Assembly: GCA_965249205.1 (NCBI GenBank)
Contig: CBDFLL010000004.1
Location: 744,001 to 808,000 of the forward strand
Direction: 5' to 3'
DNA: 64,000 bases
Origin: JAQBVV01 sp965249205
GTDB taxonomy: Bacteria > Acidobacteriota > Vicinamibacteria > Vicinamibacterales > UBA2999
Shown: piece by piece, positions 7,536-15,184 of the stretch
How the letters are laid out: every line of letters starts with the position of its first letter
Position numbering within the stretch: the stretch's first letter is position 1
Translations under genes and position numbers: made by a program
The notes under the pieces: generated by a model
Told to the model about the DNA's origin: nothing
Seen by the model: the letters and a program-made list of their open reading frames with translations, nothing else
Database searches by the model: none

Positions 7536-8012
7536 TTACTGGAGGATGGCTGTGATGGCTTCGTAGGCCTCGCGTGTGTAGCCGGCGCATTCCTGGGCGC
7601 TGACCTGGTGGTCTTCGAGAACCTCGACGAACGTGGCCGCCTGCTCACCGTATTCCTTCAACGACCGCATCCCGTGCTTGAGGTCGTCGCCGCGGGCGAG
7701 ATGCACCACCGGGAGCTGGATGGCGACCCGGCCCACCTTCCGCTCGAGCAGGTCGAGCACGAGGGTGTTCGCCTCCCCACCCGCGGCGCGCGTCGCGTGG
7801 ATGAGCGCCGGAATCTCCTCGGCGCGCAGGCGCCGCTGGCGAAACGGGTCGGCGATCTCAAGAATGTCGCGATGCCGCAACCCCATCAGTTCGGCCAGGG
7901 CCTTCGGCTCGGCGCCACGGGTGTTGTGGATCGTCTCGTAGACGGCGTCTTGCACCGTCTGGACGGTCCCCGGAATTTCGCCCCGACATGCGCGCTTCCG
8001 CGGCGTCGTCAT
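7536..8012 (-). CDS. Phage regulatory CII-family protein
   Basis: 158 aa. TVQDAVYETIHNTRGAEPKALAELMGL, RRLRAEEIPALIHATRAAG and LVLDLLERKVGRVAIQLP follow the pattern of the CII family found beside the repressor in temperate phages (a helix-turn-helix that recognises promoter DNA, then a helical tail of the kind HGMRSLKEYGEQAATFVEVLED). It would act in the lysis-lysogeny switch by activating or repressing early promoters. The ATG overlaps the TGA of the upstream gene (ATGA). Position two genes after cro fits this role. Confidence 0.72.
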   Translation of the reverse strand: MTTPRKRACRGEIPGTVQTVQDAVYETIHNTRGAEPKALAELMGLRHRDILEIADPFRQRRLRAEEIPALIHATRAAGGEANTLVLDLLERKVGRVAIQLPVVHLARGDDLKHGMRSLKEYGEQAATFVEVLEDHQVSAQECAGYTREAYEAITAILQ

Positions 8013-8491
8013 CGGCAGTAGCCTCTGGTGGTCATGGCTGTGTTACCGCCTCTCTCGACGTGGCCCAGCAAGGACGGCCCGTGCGGGCCATCACCCCGAG
8101 GGCGAACTGGTCGATCGCGTCCGGACGGTCCTGGGCGATCGCCTTCGGTGGGATGGGCCCGCCGCCGCTGCTGCTGCGCCCGCGTGTCCCCCCGTGCCAG
8201 CAACGCGCCCAAGACGCACTCCGGATGGTGGCCGCGGGCCTCGGGCGAGAAACACCACGGGCACCTTCGGTTCTCCTCGCTCTGGGCATCGTCAACATTC
8301 ACCCACTCGATGTCGGACAGGCACCGAATCAGGTTTGCCTGGATCGGCGCCACGAGGGCTTCCCACGCGACTGGATCGCCCTGCTCGACTCGTGTGTCAT
8401 GCGGCGGATGCCAACCGGTGGGCGGCGGGGTCGCCGCCAGGATGCCACGCACGCGATCGGCAAACGTCACGGTGCCCCTCCCCGTGATCAC
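8009..8491 (-). CDS. Cys/His phage early protein, unknown
   Basis: 160 aa. The middle has RRCPWCFSPEARGHHPECVLGALLARG: CxxC, then HHPEC, a pattern of putative zinc-binding phage proteins. The N-terminal half is Pro-rich, the C-terminal half Arg/Gly-rich and may be poorly structured. GTG start overlaps the TGA of the Cro-like gene (GTGA), and its stop overlaps the CII-like start. Function unknown. Confidence 0.6.
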   Translation of the reverse strand: MITGRGTVTFADRVRGILAATPPPTGWHPPHDTRVEQGDPVAWEALVAPIQANLIRCLSDIEWVNVDDAQSEENRRCPWCFSPEARGHHPECVLGALLARGDTRAQQQRRRAHPTEGDRPGPSGRDRPVRPRGDGPHGPSLLGHVERGGNTAMTTRGYCR

Positions 8492-8715
8492 GCCGCCACC
8501 TTGTGCTGGAGGTAGCGCCGCACCGAGTAGCCGAGGGCGTCGGCGAGTTTCTTGGCGGTTCTGGCCGTCTGGTGGTTCCCCCTAAGAAAGCGGATCACCG
8601 TCATGTCGGCAACGCCGGCTCGAACGGATAAATCCAATTTGTTCAAGCCTTTAGCGGCCATATCTTCGGCTAGAAGTTGCACATTGAATTCAACCTTCGG
8701 GATTGTGTTTGCCAT
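8488..8715 (-). CDS. Cro-like helix-turn-helix repressor
   Basis: 75 aa. FNVQLLAEDMAAKGLNKLDLSVRAGVADMTVIRFLRG is a typical XRE/Cro-C1 helix-turn-helix (recognition helix around ADMTVIRFLRG), followed by KLADALGYSVRRYL. It is the first gene of the leftward operon and faces the S24 repressor across an 89-bp divergent control region, the arrangement of lambdoid switches. The ATG at 8715 is preferred over the upstream TTG-type extension because the HTH begins 15 residues later and the extension enters the promoter region. Confidence 0.75.
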   Translation of the reverse strand: MANTIPKVEFNVQLLAEDMAAKGLNKLDLSVRAGVADMTVIRFLRGNHQTARTAKKLADALGYSVRRYLQHKVAA

Positions 8716-8804
8716 TGCAAAACGTATTGTGAGGCCATGTGTCAAGCACAAACTACAACCCGTTTCAACAATGGCAACAGGACCGGTGTTAGGCTCCGAA
8801 TCTG
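8716..8804. promoter_or_regulatory. Divergent cro/repressor control region
   Basis: AT-rich relative to its flanks. On the minus strand a perfect -35 TTGACA lies at 8745-8740, about 25-30 bases before the cro start; no good -10 stands at 17 bases. On the plus strand TTTCAA (8763-8768) and TGTTAG (8787-8792) form a weak promoter for the repressor, whose TTG start at 8805 would give a nearly leaderless transcript. No clear operator palindrome was found by eye. Confidence 0.45.
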
Positions 8805-9081
8805 TTGAGGAAACGTCCCGTTTTTCTGCCGGAACTCGGAAAGCTCTTTAGCGAGCACCGTGAAGCGAGAGGCTGGACGCTGAGAGGGGCAGCCTCCATC
8901 GCTAAACGGCGAAAACTGAATCCGCCACTAACCTTCCAAGTCCTGTTTCGATTGGAGAAGGGGCAAATAAAGAACCCCGAGCCAGACGTACTGAAGGCGC
9001 TCTCTGCGCTCTATGACATCTCTTACGGGACTTTCGCTGGACGCTTCATCGAACAGCGTTACGGCCTCGGGCGTAATCTAG
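8805..9081 (+). pseudogene. S24 phage repressor, 5' (DNA-binding) part
   Basis: Encodes an XRE-type helix-turn-helix (TLRGAASIAKRRKLNPPLTFQVLFRLEKGQ) starting from TTG. The gene is interrupted at codon CTA GAT by the IS at 9082. With the IS and one CTAG copy removed (1299 bp, a multiple of three) the frame runs on without a stop into the part at 10381. In the present sequence translation ends 11 bases into the IS, leaving a DNA-binding domain without its peptidase/dimerisation half. It may still bind DNA weakly or act in competition, but it cannot respond to RecA. Confidence 0.85.
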
Positions 9082-10376
9082 CAGGCTGCTGAAAAACTCC
9101 GTGAAATGGGATCGACAGATCGATCCCGGCGTACTACCATGCTCCCAACACCGCTGAAGGGAGCCCCATCATGCGCGGACACGATGAGCAAAGCACTCAC
9201 ATGTTCAGCTACCTGTCGCCGGAACAGCGCGTGCCAGCCGACCATCCGCTCCGCGCGGTTCGCGCGCTGACGGACGAAGCGCTGAGAACGATGTCGCGCA
9301 GGTTCGCCGGCCTGTACGCCAACACAGGGCGTCCGTCGATCCCGCCGGAACAGCTGCTGCGCGCGTTGTTGCTGCAGGTGCTCTACACGGTGCGGAGCGA
9401 GCGGCTGCTGATGGAAGAGCTCAATTACAACCTGCTGTTCCGCTGGTTCGTGGGCTTGAATTTGGACGACCCGGTTTGGCATCCCACCACGTTTACCAAG
9501 AATCGCGACCGGCTGCTGGCGGGCGATCTCGCGGCCGCCTTCTTTGATGCGGTGCAGGCCCACGCGCGGGCGGCCGGGCTGCTCTCGGACGAACACTTCA
9601 CTGTGGATGGGACCCAATTGGAAGCGTGGGCCAGCCTGAAGAGCTTTCGGTGCCGGGACGCGGCGGAGAGCGACCCGCCCGATGACCCCGGGAATCCCAC
9701 GGTCAACTTCCACGGGGAGCGGCGGCGCAACGACACGCACCAGTCGACGACCGATCCGGAGGCGATGCTGCCTCGGAAGGGCCAGGGGAAGGAAGCCAAG
9801 CTGGCGTATCTGGGCCACGTGCTGCTGGACAAGCGACAGGGACTTGTCGCCAACGTCTGCGCGACTCACGCGACGGGGATCGCCGAACGCGAGGCAGCGG
9901 CGCTGTTGCTGGAGGCCAGCGCGCCGCCGGGCAGCACGGTCGGGGCGGACAAGGGCTACGATGTGGCAAGCTTTGTGGCCGCTGTCCGTATCCGGGCCGT
10001 CACGCCCCACGTTGCTCAGAAGGTCCGCTGGAGTGCGATCGATGGCCGGACCACGCGGCATGCGGGCTATCACGTCAGTCAGCGGAAACGGAAACTCGTA
10101 GAACAGGTCTTTGGCTGGATGAAGACCGTCGGCGGCTTGCGCAAACTCCGGCATCGCGGTGTCGCCCTCGTGGATTGGCAGCTTACCTTCGCCGCCACGG
10201 CCTATAACTTGGTCCGGCTGCGGAATCTGGAGGCGAGGTGTCCCTGATCACCGGCCGCGCGTGTCGCCGGCCCCTTGATCGGGGCCAGCGCACAGCCGTG
10301 CGCACCGTTGTCGGTCGGTGGTGACTCGCATGATCCTTAGAAAACGGCCCGATCACCCGGGTTCTTCAGCAGCCTG
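9082..10376 (+). mobile_element. IS1182/IS5-like insertion sequence, copy 1 (1295 bp)
   Basis: The ends are imperfect inverted repeats starting CAGGCTGCTGAA, flanked on both sides by CTAG. The element carries one transposase gene on the plus strand. It sits inside the S24 repressor. Two more copies (28689 and 37220) have the same length and nearly identical sequence. The reconstruction of the repressor frame shows the empty site had one CTAG, supporting a 4-bp target duplication (or an equivalent shorter one inside the palindrome). Confidence 0.93.
9171..10247 (+). CDS. IS5/IS1182-type DDE transposase, copy 1
   Basis: 358 aa. N-terminal domain PEQRVPADHPLRAVRALTDE; DUF772-like region RPSIPPEQLLRALLLQVLY and LNYNLLFRWFVGL; catalytic domain with TVDGTQLEAW (first Asp), TVGADKGYD (second Asp) and a C-terminal VEQVFGWMKT (Glu). 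This is the DDE pattern of IS5/IS1182. Differs from the other copies at a few residues (for example Ile for Thr in the THATG-x segment and Ala for Val near the end). A long frame of equal length on the opposite strand is a shadow of its codon use. Confidence 0.93.
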   Translation: MRGHDEQSTHMFSYLSPEQRVPADHPLRAVRALTDEALRTMSRRFAGLYANTGRPSIPPEQLLRALLLQVLYTVRSERLLMEELNYNLLFRWFVGLNLDDPVWHPTTFTKNRDRLLAGDLAAAFFDAVQAHARAAGLLSDEHFTVDGTQLEAWASLKSFRCRDAAESDPPDDPGNPTVNFHGERRRNDTHQSTTDPEAMLPRKGQGKEAKLAYLGHVLLDKRQGLVANVCATHATGIAEREAAALLLEASAPPGSTVGADKGYDVASFVAAVRIRAVTPHVAQKVRWSAIDGRTTRHAGYHVSQRKRKLVEQVFGWMKTVGGLRKLRHRGVALVDWQLTFAATAYNLVRLRNLEARCP

Positions 10377-10380
10377 CTAG

Positions 10381-10889
10381 ATGTCGACAGAGCGCCGACG
10401 AACATCGAGGGCTTCGTCGCCCTGCCGCTGCTCGCGACGCCGATCGCCGCCGGTGCACCGCTCCTCGTGGATCGCGACACCGAGCGCGACAGCACGCTCG
10501 CGTTCCGCGACAAGACGGTGCGGAAGTTCACAGATCCGGTCTGCCTCCGCGTGGGGCATCGCGAGGAATCGATGCTGCCGCTGATCCACCCGCGCGACAT
10601 CGTGGTCATCGACCGAAACCCCAAGCGGCGTTTGCCCCCTGTGAATGGCCACGTCTACGCCGTCAACTTCGGCCCGCTCACCGGCGAGGAGGGCGGCGCG
10701 CTCAAGCGCCTCGAACTAGCTGGACACACGCTCATCGTCAGCTCGGACAACACGGACAAGGCGCGCTATCCGACACAGGCGTTCATACTCGGGCGCGAGC
10801 ACAACCTGCTCGACATCCTCGTCGGCGTGGTCGTCTGGCTCGGGCGCACGGTCGCCGACGGCAACGTGCGACAGCGGCTCGTGGGATGA
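10381..10889 (+). pseudogene. S24 phage repressor, 3' (autocleavage) part
   Basis: In frame with the part at 8805 once the IS is removed. It holds a candidate self-cleavage site PIAAGAP (Ala-Gly bond), the catalytic Ser in HREESMLPLIHP, and the catalytic Lys in GALKRLELAG, the Ser-Lys dyad of LexA/CI-type S24 peptidases. In an intact repressor RecA filaments trigger cleavage at Ala-Gly, separating DNA-binding from dimerisation. A GTG at 10467 could restart translation, but it lies after the cleavage site and would give a peptidase domain without substrate. Confidence 0.85.
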
Positions 10890-10967
10890 CTGCCGCCGTG
10901 CTCGAAAGGCTGATTGATAGTCTACTGACCCATAACCTGAAATCGTGGAGCGAAAGGAAATACTCAT

Positions 10968-11483
10968 ATGGCCACATGCCCCTCGTGTAAAGCTGAGTCT
11001 CCGGCTGGTCTTCGGTGGTGCTCGCTCTGTCACGCCAATCTTCTCGACGCAACCGTGGGCCGTCTCGCCTCTCCGTTCAAGCGCCTCACGGCCCTCGTGC
11101 TGGACATCGCGATTCCGTTCACCACGCTCGGCGTCCTCTTCGGCGTTGCGGCTACCAGTGCGCCACAGTCAGGCGAAGCTGGCGGCAGCGCTGGTGCTGT
11201 TATCTCCTCGCTCCTGTTCGTGGGTTACGTCGTGTGGGCGTTGATGCTCTTCTCGCGCGGGACCACGCCAGGCAAGCTCGTCCTCGGAATGCGAGTCGTG
11301 AAGGAAGCCGGACAGACGGCCGGCTTCGGCACAATGCTGGTTCGAGAATGGATCGGGAAGTGGATCTCCGGGCTTATCCTCGGGCTCGGCTTTCTATGGA
11401 TTCTCTTCGATCGCGATCGGCAGGGCTGGCACGACAAGCTGATGACCACATACGTTGTGGAGAAGGCGCCAACTGCTGCCTGA
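10968..11483 (+). CDS. RDD-family membrane protein with zinc ribbon
   Basis: 171 aa. The N-terminus is a zinc ribbon CPSCKAESPAGLRWCSLCHAN; two to three membrane helices follow, with the RDD-type segment RGTTPGKLVLGMRVV and the end DRDRQGWHDKLMTTYVV. RDD proteins are small membrane proteins of poorly known function, some acting in ion exchange. It lies between repressor and integrase, apart from the lytic operon, as expected of a lysogenic-conversion gene (inference). AAAGGAAA precedes the ATG. Confidence 0.8.
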   Translation: MATCPSCKAESPAGLRWCSLCHANLLDATVGRLASPFKRLTALVLDIAIPFTTLGVLFGVAATSAPQSGEAGGSAGAVISSLLFVGYVVWALMLFSRGTTPGKLVLGMRVVKEAGQTAGFGTMLVREWIGKWISGLILGLGFLWILFDRDRQGWHDKLMTTYVVEKAPTAA

Positions 11484-11654
11484 AGGGAAACGCAACGGTA
11501 GACGTAGTCAGTCATCCTCGGCAACACCATCGAGGGAGCCGTGTCGTTCCCGCACGATGCGGCCGTGCGCGGGCAGGTGATGTGGACGGGGCGGACGCTG
11601 GTGAGGACCGGCGAAGTAAAGTAGGCGGCACGGACGTTCGATAGGAGGAGCACC
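11484..11654 (+). other. Gap with a possible gene remnant
   Basis: An open frame without a usable start runs through VILGNTIEGAVSFPHDAAV to a TAG just before 11625. It looks like the tail of a lost gene, but nothing can be assigned. GGAGGAG at its end serves the next gene. Confidence 0.3.
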
Positions 11655-11984
11655 ATGGTTCGCATGACAGCAGGGCTCTTAGCCGTGACCGCTGGGGTCG
11701 TCGTCGGCGGCCTCGCGGTGCTCCTCACCGGGGCCTACCACGTGGACTCGGCCGGGATCCGCGCCATCCATCGGGTGGTGGACACCGCTGGGCGCGGCTT
11801 GCCGAAGGACGCCGTGTCGGCGTACGTGTCGTTCAGCCTCGCCGCCTCCAGGTCCGCGGGCGACATTCGCGAGCGCGCCATCGCGTTGCGCGACGCTCTG
11901 GCCGAGCAGATGACCCGCGAGCAGCTCGCCGAGGCGCTGCGCCTCGCGCGCGAGTGGGACGCGGCCCACCCGCGCGAGCCGTAG
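11655..11984 (+). CDS. Exported or membrane-anchored phage protein, unknown
   Basis: 109 aa. An N-terminal hydrophobic segment (AGLLAVTAGVVVGGLAVLLTG) acts as signal or anchor; the remainder is helical and charged (ERAIALRDALAEQMTREQLAEALRLAREW). AGGAGGAG gives a strong ribosome-binding site. It is located 5 bp before the integrase and probably co-transcribed. No family recognised. Confidence 0.55.
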   Translation: MVRMTAGLLAVTAGVVVGGLAVLLTGAYHVDSAGIRAIHRVVDTAGRGLPKDAVSAYVSFSLAASRSAGDIRERAIALRDALAEQMTREQLAEALRLAREWDAAHPREP

Positions 11985-11989
11985 TCGCG

Positions 11990-13093
11990 ATGGCCCGCAC
12001 CGGTCCCGGCGTGCGCCTCGCCCCCGGCATCTACCGCCACACCACCTGGATCCGCGCCTGCGCGAAAGTGCGCGGGGTGCAGCGCGAGCGGCACTTTCCA
12101 CTCGGCACGGATCTGGACGCGATCAGAAAGTGGCAGCTCCGGACGAAAGCGACCCTGCTGGGCGGCCCGCTCCCCACGCGCGCCACGCGCGGGACCCTCG
12201 ACGCGGACGCCCCGACGTACCTCGCAAGCCTGCTGGGCAAGCGTCTCAAGGATGACCGGGCGGTCCTGCAGCACTGGGTGTTAAGTCCCCTGGGGCGAAT
12301 CCCCCGTGCTCTGATCACACGCGCCCAGGTGCGGACGCAGCTGGCGCGCTGGGAGGAGGCCGGGGTTCCACCGGCGACGTTGAATCACCGGCTTCGCGTC
12401 CTGCGTAACCTCTATCGCGGACTCGACGGTGAGGACGAGCCGAACCCGACGGACAAGGTGAAGTATCGCCGGCGTCCGGGCCTCGTCGCCCGCGGGCAAC
12501 CGATGGATCTCATCGAGGCCATCATCGCCTACATGCCGGATCGTGGCGCTCGCCACCGACACGGCACGTGCCCGGGGCTCAGCCTCTCGAAAGCGCGTGC
12601 CCGGGTTCTGGCCTGGACCGGCCTGCCGCCGTCCCAGGTGATGCAACTCCTGCCCGTCCACTTCAACCGCCAGGCCGGCACGCTCGTCGTGCAGCCGCGT
12701 CGGAAGGGCAAGGGTGTGCCGGGGACCACGCTCCCGCTCCTCCCCAAGGCGATCGACGCATTGGTGCACTTTTTTCAGATCAAGGCCGAGGGGCGTTTCT
12801 CCACCGCCTCGTTCCGCAAGTCGTGGCTGGCCGCGCAGCGCGCGTTACTCACGGCCCTTCGCCAACAGGCCGCCGATCGGGGCGAGGATCCGGAGGCCAT
12901 CGTGATGCCGCCCATTCGTCCGTACGACATGCGCCACAGCTTCGGGACTGAAGCCTATCGACGCTCGCAGGACATCCTGGGGGTGCGCCAACTCATGTTG
13001 CACGCGGAGACGCGGACCACGGAGCGCTACATCGAGGGCGCGGCGGCGGCGGCAGCCGCGGCGACCATCAAGGCGTGGGCGGCGGACAGCTGA
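11990..13093 (+). CDS. Tyrosine-recombinase phage integrase
   Basis: 367 aa. The C-terminal catalytic domain shows RPYDMRHSFGTE (HxxR-type Arg II region), LMLHAETRTTERYIEG (His and the nucleophilic Tyr) and a Lys-rich beta hairpin VQPRRKGKGVPG. The position of the first catalytic Arg, normally in TGLR, here reads TGLPPSQ. The N-terminal SAM-like core-binding domain spans about 60-170. It would integrate the phage at the 3' end of the adjacent tRNA-Arg. The ATG at 11990 is chosen because it follows the previous stop and the longer frame upstream overlaps that gene. Confidence 0.9.
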   Translation: MARTGPGVRLAPGIYRHTTWIRACAKVRGVQRERHFPLGTDLDAIRKWQLRTKATLLGGPLPTRATRGTLDADAPTYLASLLGKRLKDDRAVLQHWVLSPLGRIPRALITRAQVRTQLARWEEAGVPPATLNHRLRVLRNLYRGLDGEDEPNPTDKVKYRRRPGLVARGQPMDLIEAIIAYMPDRGARHRHGTCPGLSLSKARARVLAWTGLPPSQVMQLLPVHFNRQAGTLVVQPRRKGKGVPGTTLPLLPKAIDALVHFFQIKAEGRFSTASFRKSWLAAQRALLTALRQQAADRGEDPEAIVMPPIRPYDMRHSFGTEAYRRSQDILGVRQLMLHAETRTTERYIEGAAAAAAAATIKAWAADS

Positions 13094-13110
13094 GCGTCCA
13101 GCCCTCGACA

Positions 13111-13130
13111 GGTGCCAGCCGGTGCCAGCC
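13111..13130. repeat. Tandem GGTGCCAGCC x2 near the attachment site
   Basis: Two exact 10-bp copies lie between the integrase stop and the tRNA. Short direct repeats in this position can be arm-type integrase sites; this is inference. Confidence 0.45.
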
Positions 13131-13151
13131 GATCCCCCACCGCCATACAAC

Positions 13152-13220
13152 ATTGCTCAATAAAATCCCCTATTCGGTCGTCGCAAGTGCCGGCGATAAT
13201 TCAAGGCCTTTTTGAGCAAT
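13152..13220. repeat. 9-bp inverted repeat in the attachment region
   Basis: ATTGCTCAA at 13152-13160 and TTGAGCAAT at 13212-13220, in AT-rich DNA downstream of the tRNA 3' end. It may be bound by integrase or excisionase, or form part of a transcript end for the tRNA. The intervening 51 bp contain no gene. Confidence 0.45.
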
Positions 13221-13245
13221 TTGCGCGTTTTCCCTGAATAAAAGG

Positions 13246-13323
13246 TGGTGCGCCCTGCAGGATTCGAACCTGCGACCTCCCGGTTCGTAGCCGGACGCTC
13301 TATCCAGGCTGAGCTAAGGGCGC
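13246..13323 (-). tRNA. tRNA-Arg (anticodon ACG)
   Basis: Cloverleaf read on the minus strand: acceptor GCGCCCT/AGGGCGC with discriminator A, D arm GCTC..GAGC, anticodon loop CTACGAA (anticodon ACG), T arm GCAGG TTCGAAT CCTGC, and encoded CCA. The A34 would be deaminated to inosine to read CGN codons. The 3' end points at the prophage, and tRNA 3' ends are usual targets of tyrosine integrases, so this end is the likely attL/attR core. Confidence 0.96.
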
Positions 13324-13437
13324 AAAAAGAAGACGCGCTCGTATGGCGCGCCTGGGGTGCGTGCGAGAGCGCACGAAACGAAACTATAGCATGCGGGTGT
13401 GGCCCGAGGCCGCGTTCGGCGACCACTTCGCGCGGCC

Positions 13438-13443
13438 TATAAT
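13438..13443 (+). promoter_or_regulatory. -10 element TATAAT before moaB
   Basis: Perfect -10 hexamer 20 bp before the moaB GTG. The sequence 17 bp upstream (TTCGGC) is a poor -35, so recognition may depend on other contacts. Confidence 0.5.
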
Positions 13444-13463
13444 CGCATCGTGAGCATCCGCCG

Positions 13464-13967
13464 GTGAGCCACGTCGAACACAAAGCGCAGGCGCCAGCCT
13501 CGGTCTCCTGCTCGGTGCTGACGGTGAGTGATTCACGCACCCCGGAGACAGACACGAGCGGCCGCGCGATTCGGCAACTGCTCGAGGATGCCGGCCACGT
13601 GATCATCGGCCACGCGATCGTGAATGACGAGCCAGAGCAGGTTGCCTCGTACGTGCGAGCGCAGATCGCCGACGCCTCCACGCAGGTCGTCATCACCACG
13701 GGCGGCACGGGCATCACGGCACGCGACGGCACCTTCGACGCGGTCGATGCCATGCTCGAAAAGCGGCTCGATGGCTTTGGCGAGCTGTTCCGGATGCTGA
13801 GCTTCCAGGAGATCGGCGCAGCGGCCATGCTGAGCCGCGCCACGGCGGGTACGGTGGAACGCACGCCGATCTTTGTCCTGCCTGGCTCTGAGGCTGCTGT
13901 GCGCCTCGCGATGACCCGCCTGATCCTCCCCGAGTTGGGGCACCTCGCCCAGCAGTTGCGCGCATGA
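13464..13967 (+). CDS. moaB: Molybdenum cofactor protein MoaB/Mog family
   Basis: 167 aa, typical length. SVLTVSDSRTPETDTSG near the N-terminus and ITTGGTGITARDGTFDAV at about 77-94 form the molybdopterin-binding signature. The family adenylylates molybdopterin before metal insertion (Mog) or is an accessory of that step (MoaB). The GTG at 13464 fits the family N-terminus. Stop overlaps the moeA ATG (ATGA), so the two are translated together. Confidence 0.9.
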   Translation: MSHVEHKAQAPASVSCSVLTVSDSRTPETDTSGRAIRQLLEDAGHVIIGHAIVNDEPEQVASYVRAQIADASTQVVITTGGTGITARDGTFDAVDAMLEKRLDGFGELFRMLSFQEIGAAAMLSRATAGTVERTPIFVLPGSEAAVRLAMTRLILPELGHLAQQLRA

Positions 13968-15184
13968 CGACCCGAATGCGCCCGCTGGGGCAGACGATTT
14001 CGCTGGACGAAGCGCGCGCCCGCATTGACGCGGCCGTGCGCCCGATCGACCGGATCGAGCGTGTACCGCTGGCCGACGCCGATGGCCGGGTGCTTGCCGA
14101 AAGCCTCGTGGCGACCGCCGACGTGCCGCCGTTTGCTCGCGCGGCCATGGACGGCTACGCCGTGCGCGCCGAGGACTCCGCCGGCGCAACCCGCGAGCAG
14201 CCGCGCACGTTCACCCGAATCGAGACATTATTTACCGGCCAGGTCTCCCGGCGGACGGTCGGACCGGGGGAGTGTGTTGAAATCGCGACCGGAGCCCCGA
14301 TGCCGGCAGGCGCCGACGCGGTGGTCATCGTGGAGGAGACAGACGGCGAAGCCTCCGGTGCGGTGAAGGTGTTCTCGGCTGTGTCGCCGCGCCAGAACGT
14401 GGGCCCGCAGGGGGCGGACATCCGCCAGGGCCAGGAGGTCCTCTCGAAGGGAACCACGCTCACCCCCGGCCGGATCGGAGCGGCGGCCGCGCTTGGGCGC
14501 TCGGAGATCGCGGTATACGCCCGCCCACGCGTCGCGATTCTGTCCACCGGCAACGAGATTGTCGAACCGGGCCACGGCCTGGAACCCGGCCAGATCTACG
14601 ACATCAACAGATTCACGCTGGCCAGTGTCGTCGCCGCGCACGGTGGAGAGCCGGTCCCCCACCGGACGGCCCACGACACGATCGACGCGCTCTCCGACGC
14701 GCTGGACGCCTGTCTCCAGGACGATCTGCTCGTCTTCTCCGGCGGCAGTTCTGTCGGGGAACGCGACCTGATTCTTGACGTGCTGGCATCGCGGGGCGAG
14801 GTGATCTTCCACGGCATCGCGGTCAAGCCCGGGAAGCCCACGGCCTTCGGCCGGGTCTCGGGCAAGCTCTTTTTCGGGATGCCCGGCTACCCGACATCGT
14901 GCCTGTCAAACGCGTATATCCTTCTCGCACCGGCGCTTAGGAGGATCGCGCGGCTCCCGCCAGAGGTGGTCAGGTCGGTCGCGCTGCCGCTCAGCCAGCG
15001 GATCACATCGACGCCGAACCGCCATCAGTTCTATACGGTGCGGTTGGTCGATGGCACCGCCGCGCCGGCCTTCAAGGCCTCCGGCGACATCACCAGCATG
15101 TCGCTGGCCGATGGATACATAGAGATTCCCGCCGGTAGCGATGGTGTCGAGCAGGGAGAGGTGGTCGAGGTGAGGCTGTTTTGA
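13964..15184 (+). CDS. moeA: Molybdopterin molybdenumtransferase MoeA
   Basis: 406 aa, family length. The enzyme inserts molybdate into adenylylated molybdopterin. Seen: DVPPFARAAMDGYAV (domain I/III start), NVGPQGADIRQGQEVL, the MoCF-binding domain with ILSTGNEIVEPG and VFSGGSSVGERDLI, and the C-terminal beta domain. It forms an operon with moaB and a [2Fe-2S] protein. The presence of these genes implies molybdo-enzymes elsewhere in the genome. Confidence 0.94.
   Translation: MTTRMRPLGQTISLDEARARIDAAVRPIDRIERVPLADADGRVLAESLVATADVPPFARAAMDGYAVRAEDSAGATREQPRTFTRIETLFTGQVSRRTVGPGECVEIATGAPMPAGADAVVIVEETDGEASGAVKVFSAVSPRQNVGPQGADIRQGQEVLSKGTTLTPGRIGAAAALGRSEIAVYARPRVAILSTGNEIVEPGHGLEPGQIYDINRFTLASVVAAHGGEPVPHRTAHDTIDALSDALDACLQDDLLVFSGGSSVGERDLILDVLASRGEVIFHGIAVKPGKPTAFGRVSGKLFFGMPGYPTSCLSNAYILLAPALRRIARLPPEVVRSVALPLSQRITSTPNRHQFYTVRLVDGTAAPAFKASGDITSMSLADGYIEIPAGSDGVEQGEVVEVRLF

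Larger units (their letters stand above)
1..13249. mobile_element. Prophage (right part; left end outside window)
   Basis: The unit is bounded on the right by a tRNA-Arg gene with an integrase 150 bp away. It contains a leftward early operon (Cro-like, CII-like, excisionase-like, ATPase, nuclease, DUF1376, DnaB) facing a rightward S24 repressor. Gene packing is phage-like: almost every stop overlaps the next start by 1 or 4 bases. No structural, terminase or lysis genes are seen, and no second copy of the tRNA 3' end occurs to the left, so the other end and the late genes must lie before position 1. Seen: gene order and overlaps. Inferred: temperate tailed-phage origin. Because the repressor is interrupted, the copy is either defective or depends on other control. 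Confidence 0.88.

Noticed and set aside
9078..10154. 358-codon open frame antisense to the IS transposase, repeated at 28685-29761 and 37442-38518
   Set aside because: It is an exact shadow of the transposase codons in all three copies; its sequence is Arg/Pro/Gln-rich with no domain, and the sense strand has clear DDE motifs.
13138..13245. Second copy of the tRNA-Arg 3' end as att site within the window
   Set aside because: No repeat of the T-arm/acceptor sequence was found elsewhere in the first 13 kb; the other att site must lie left of position 1.
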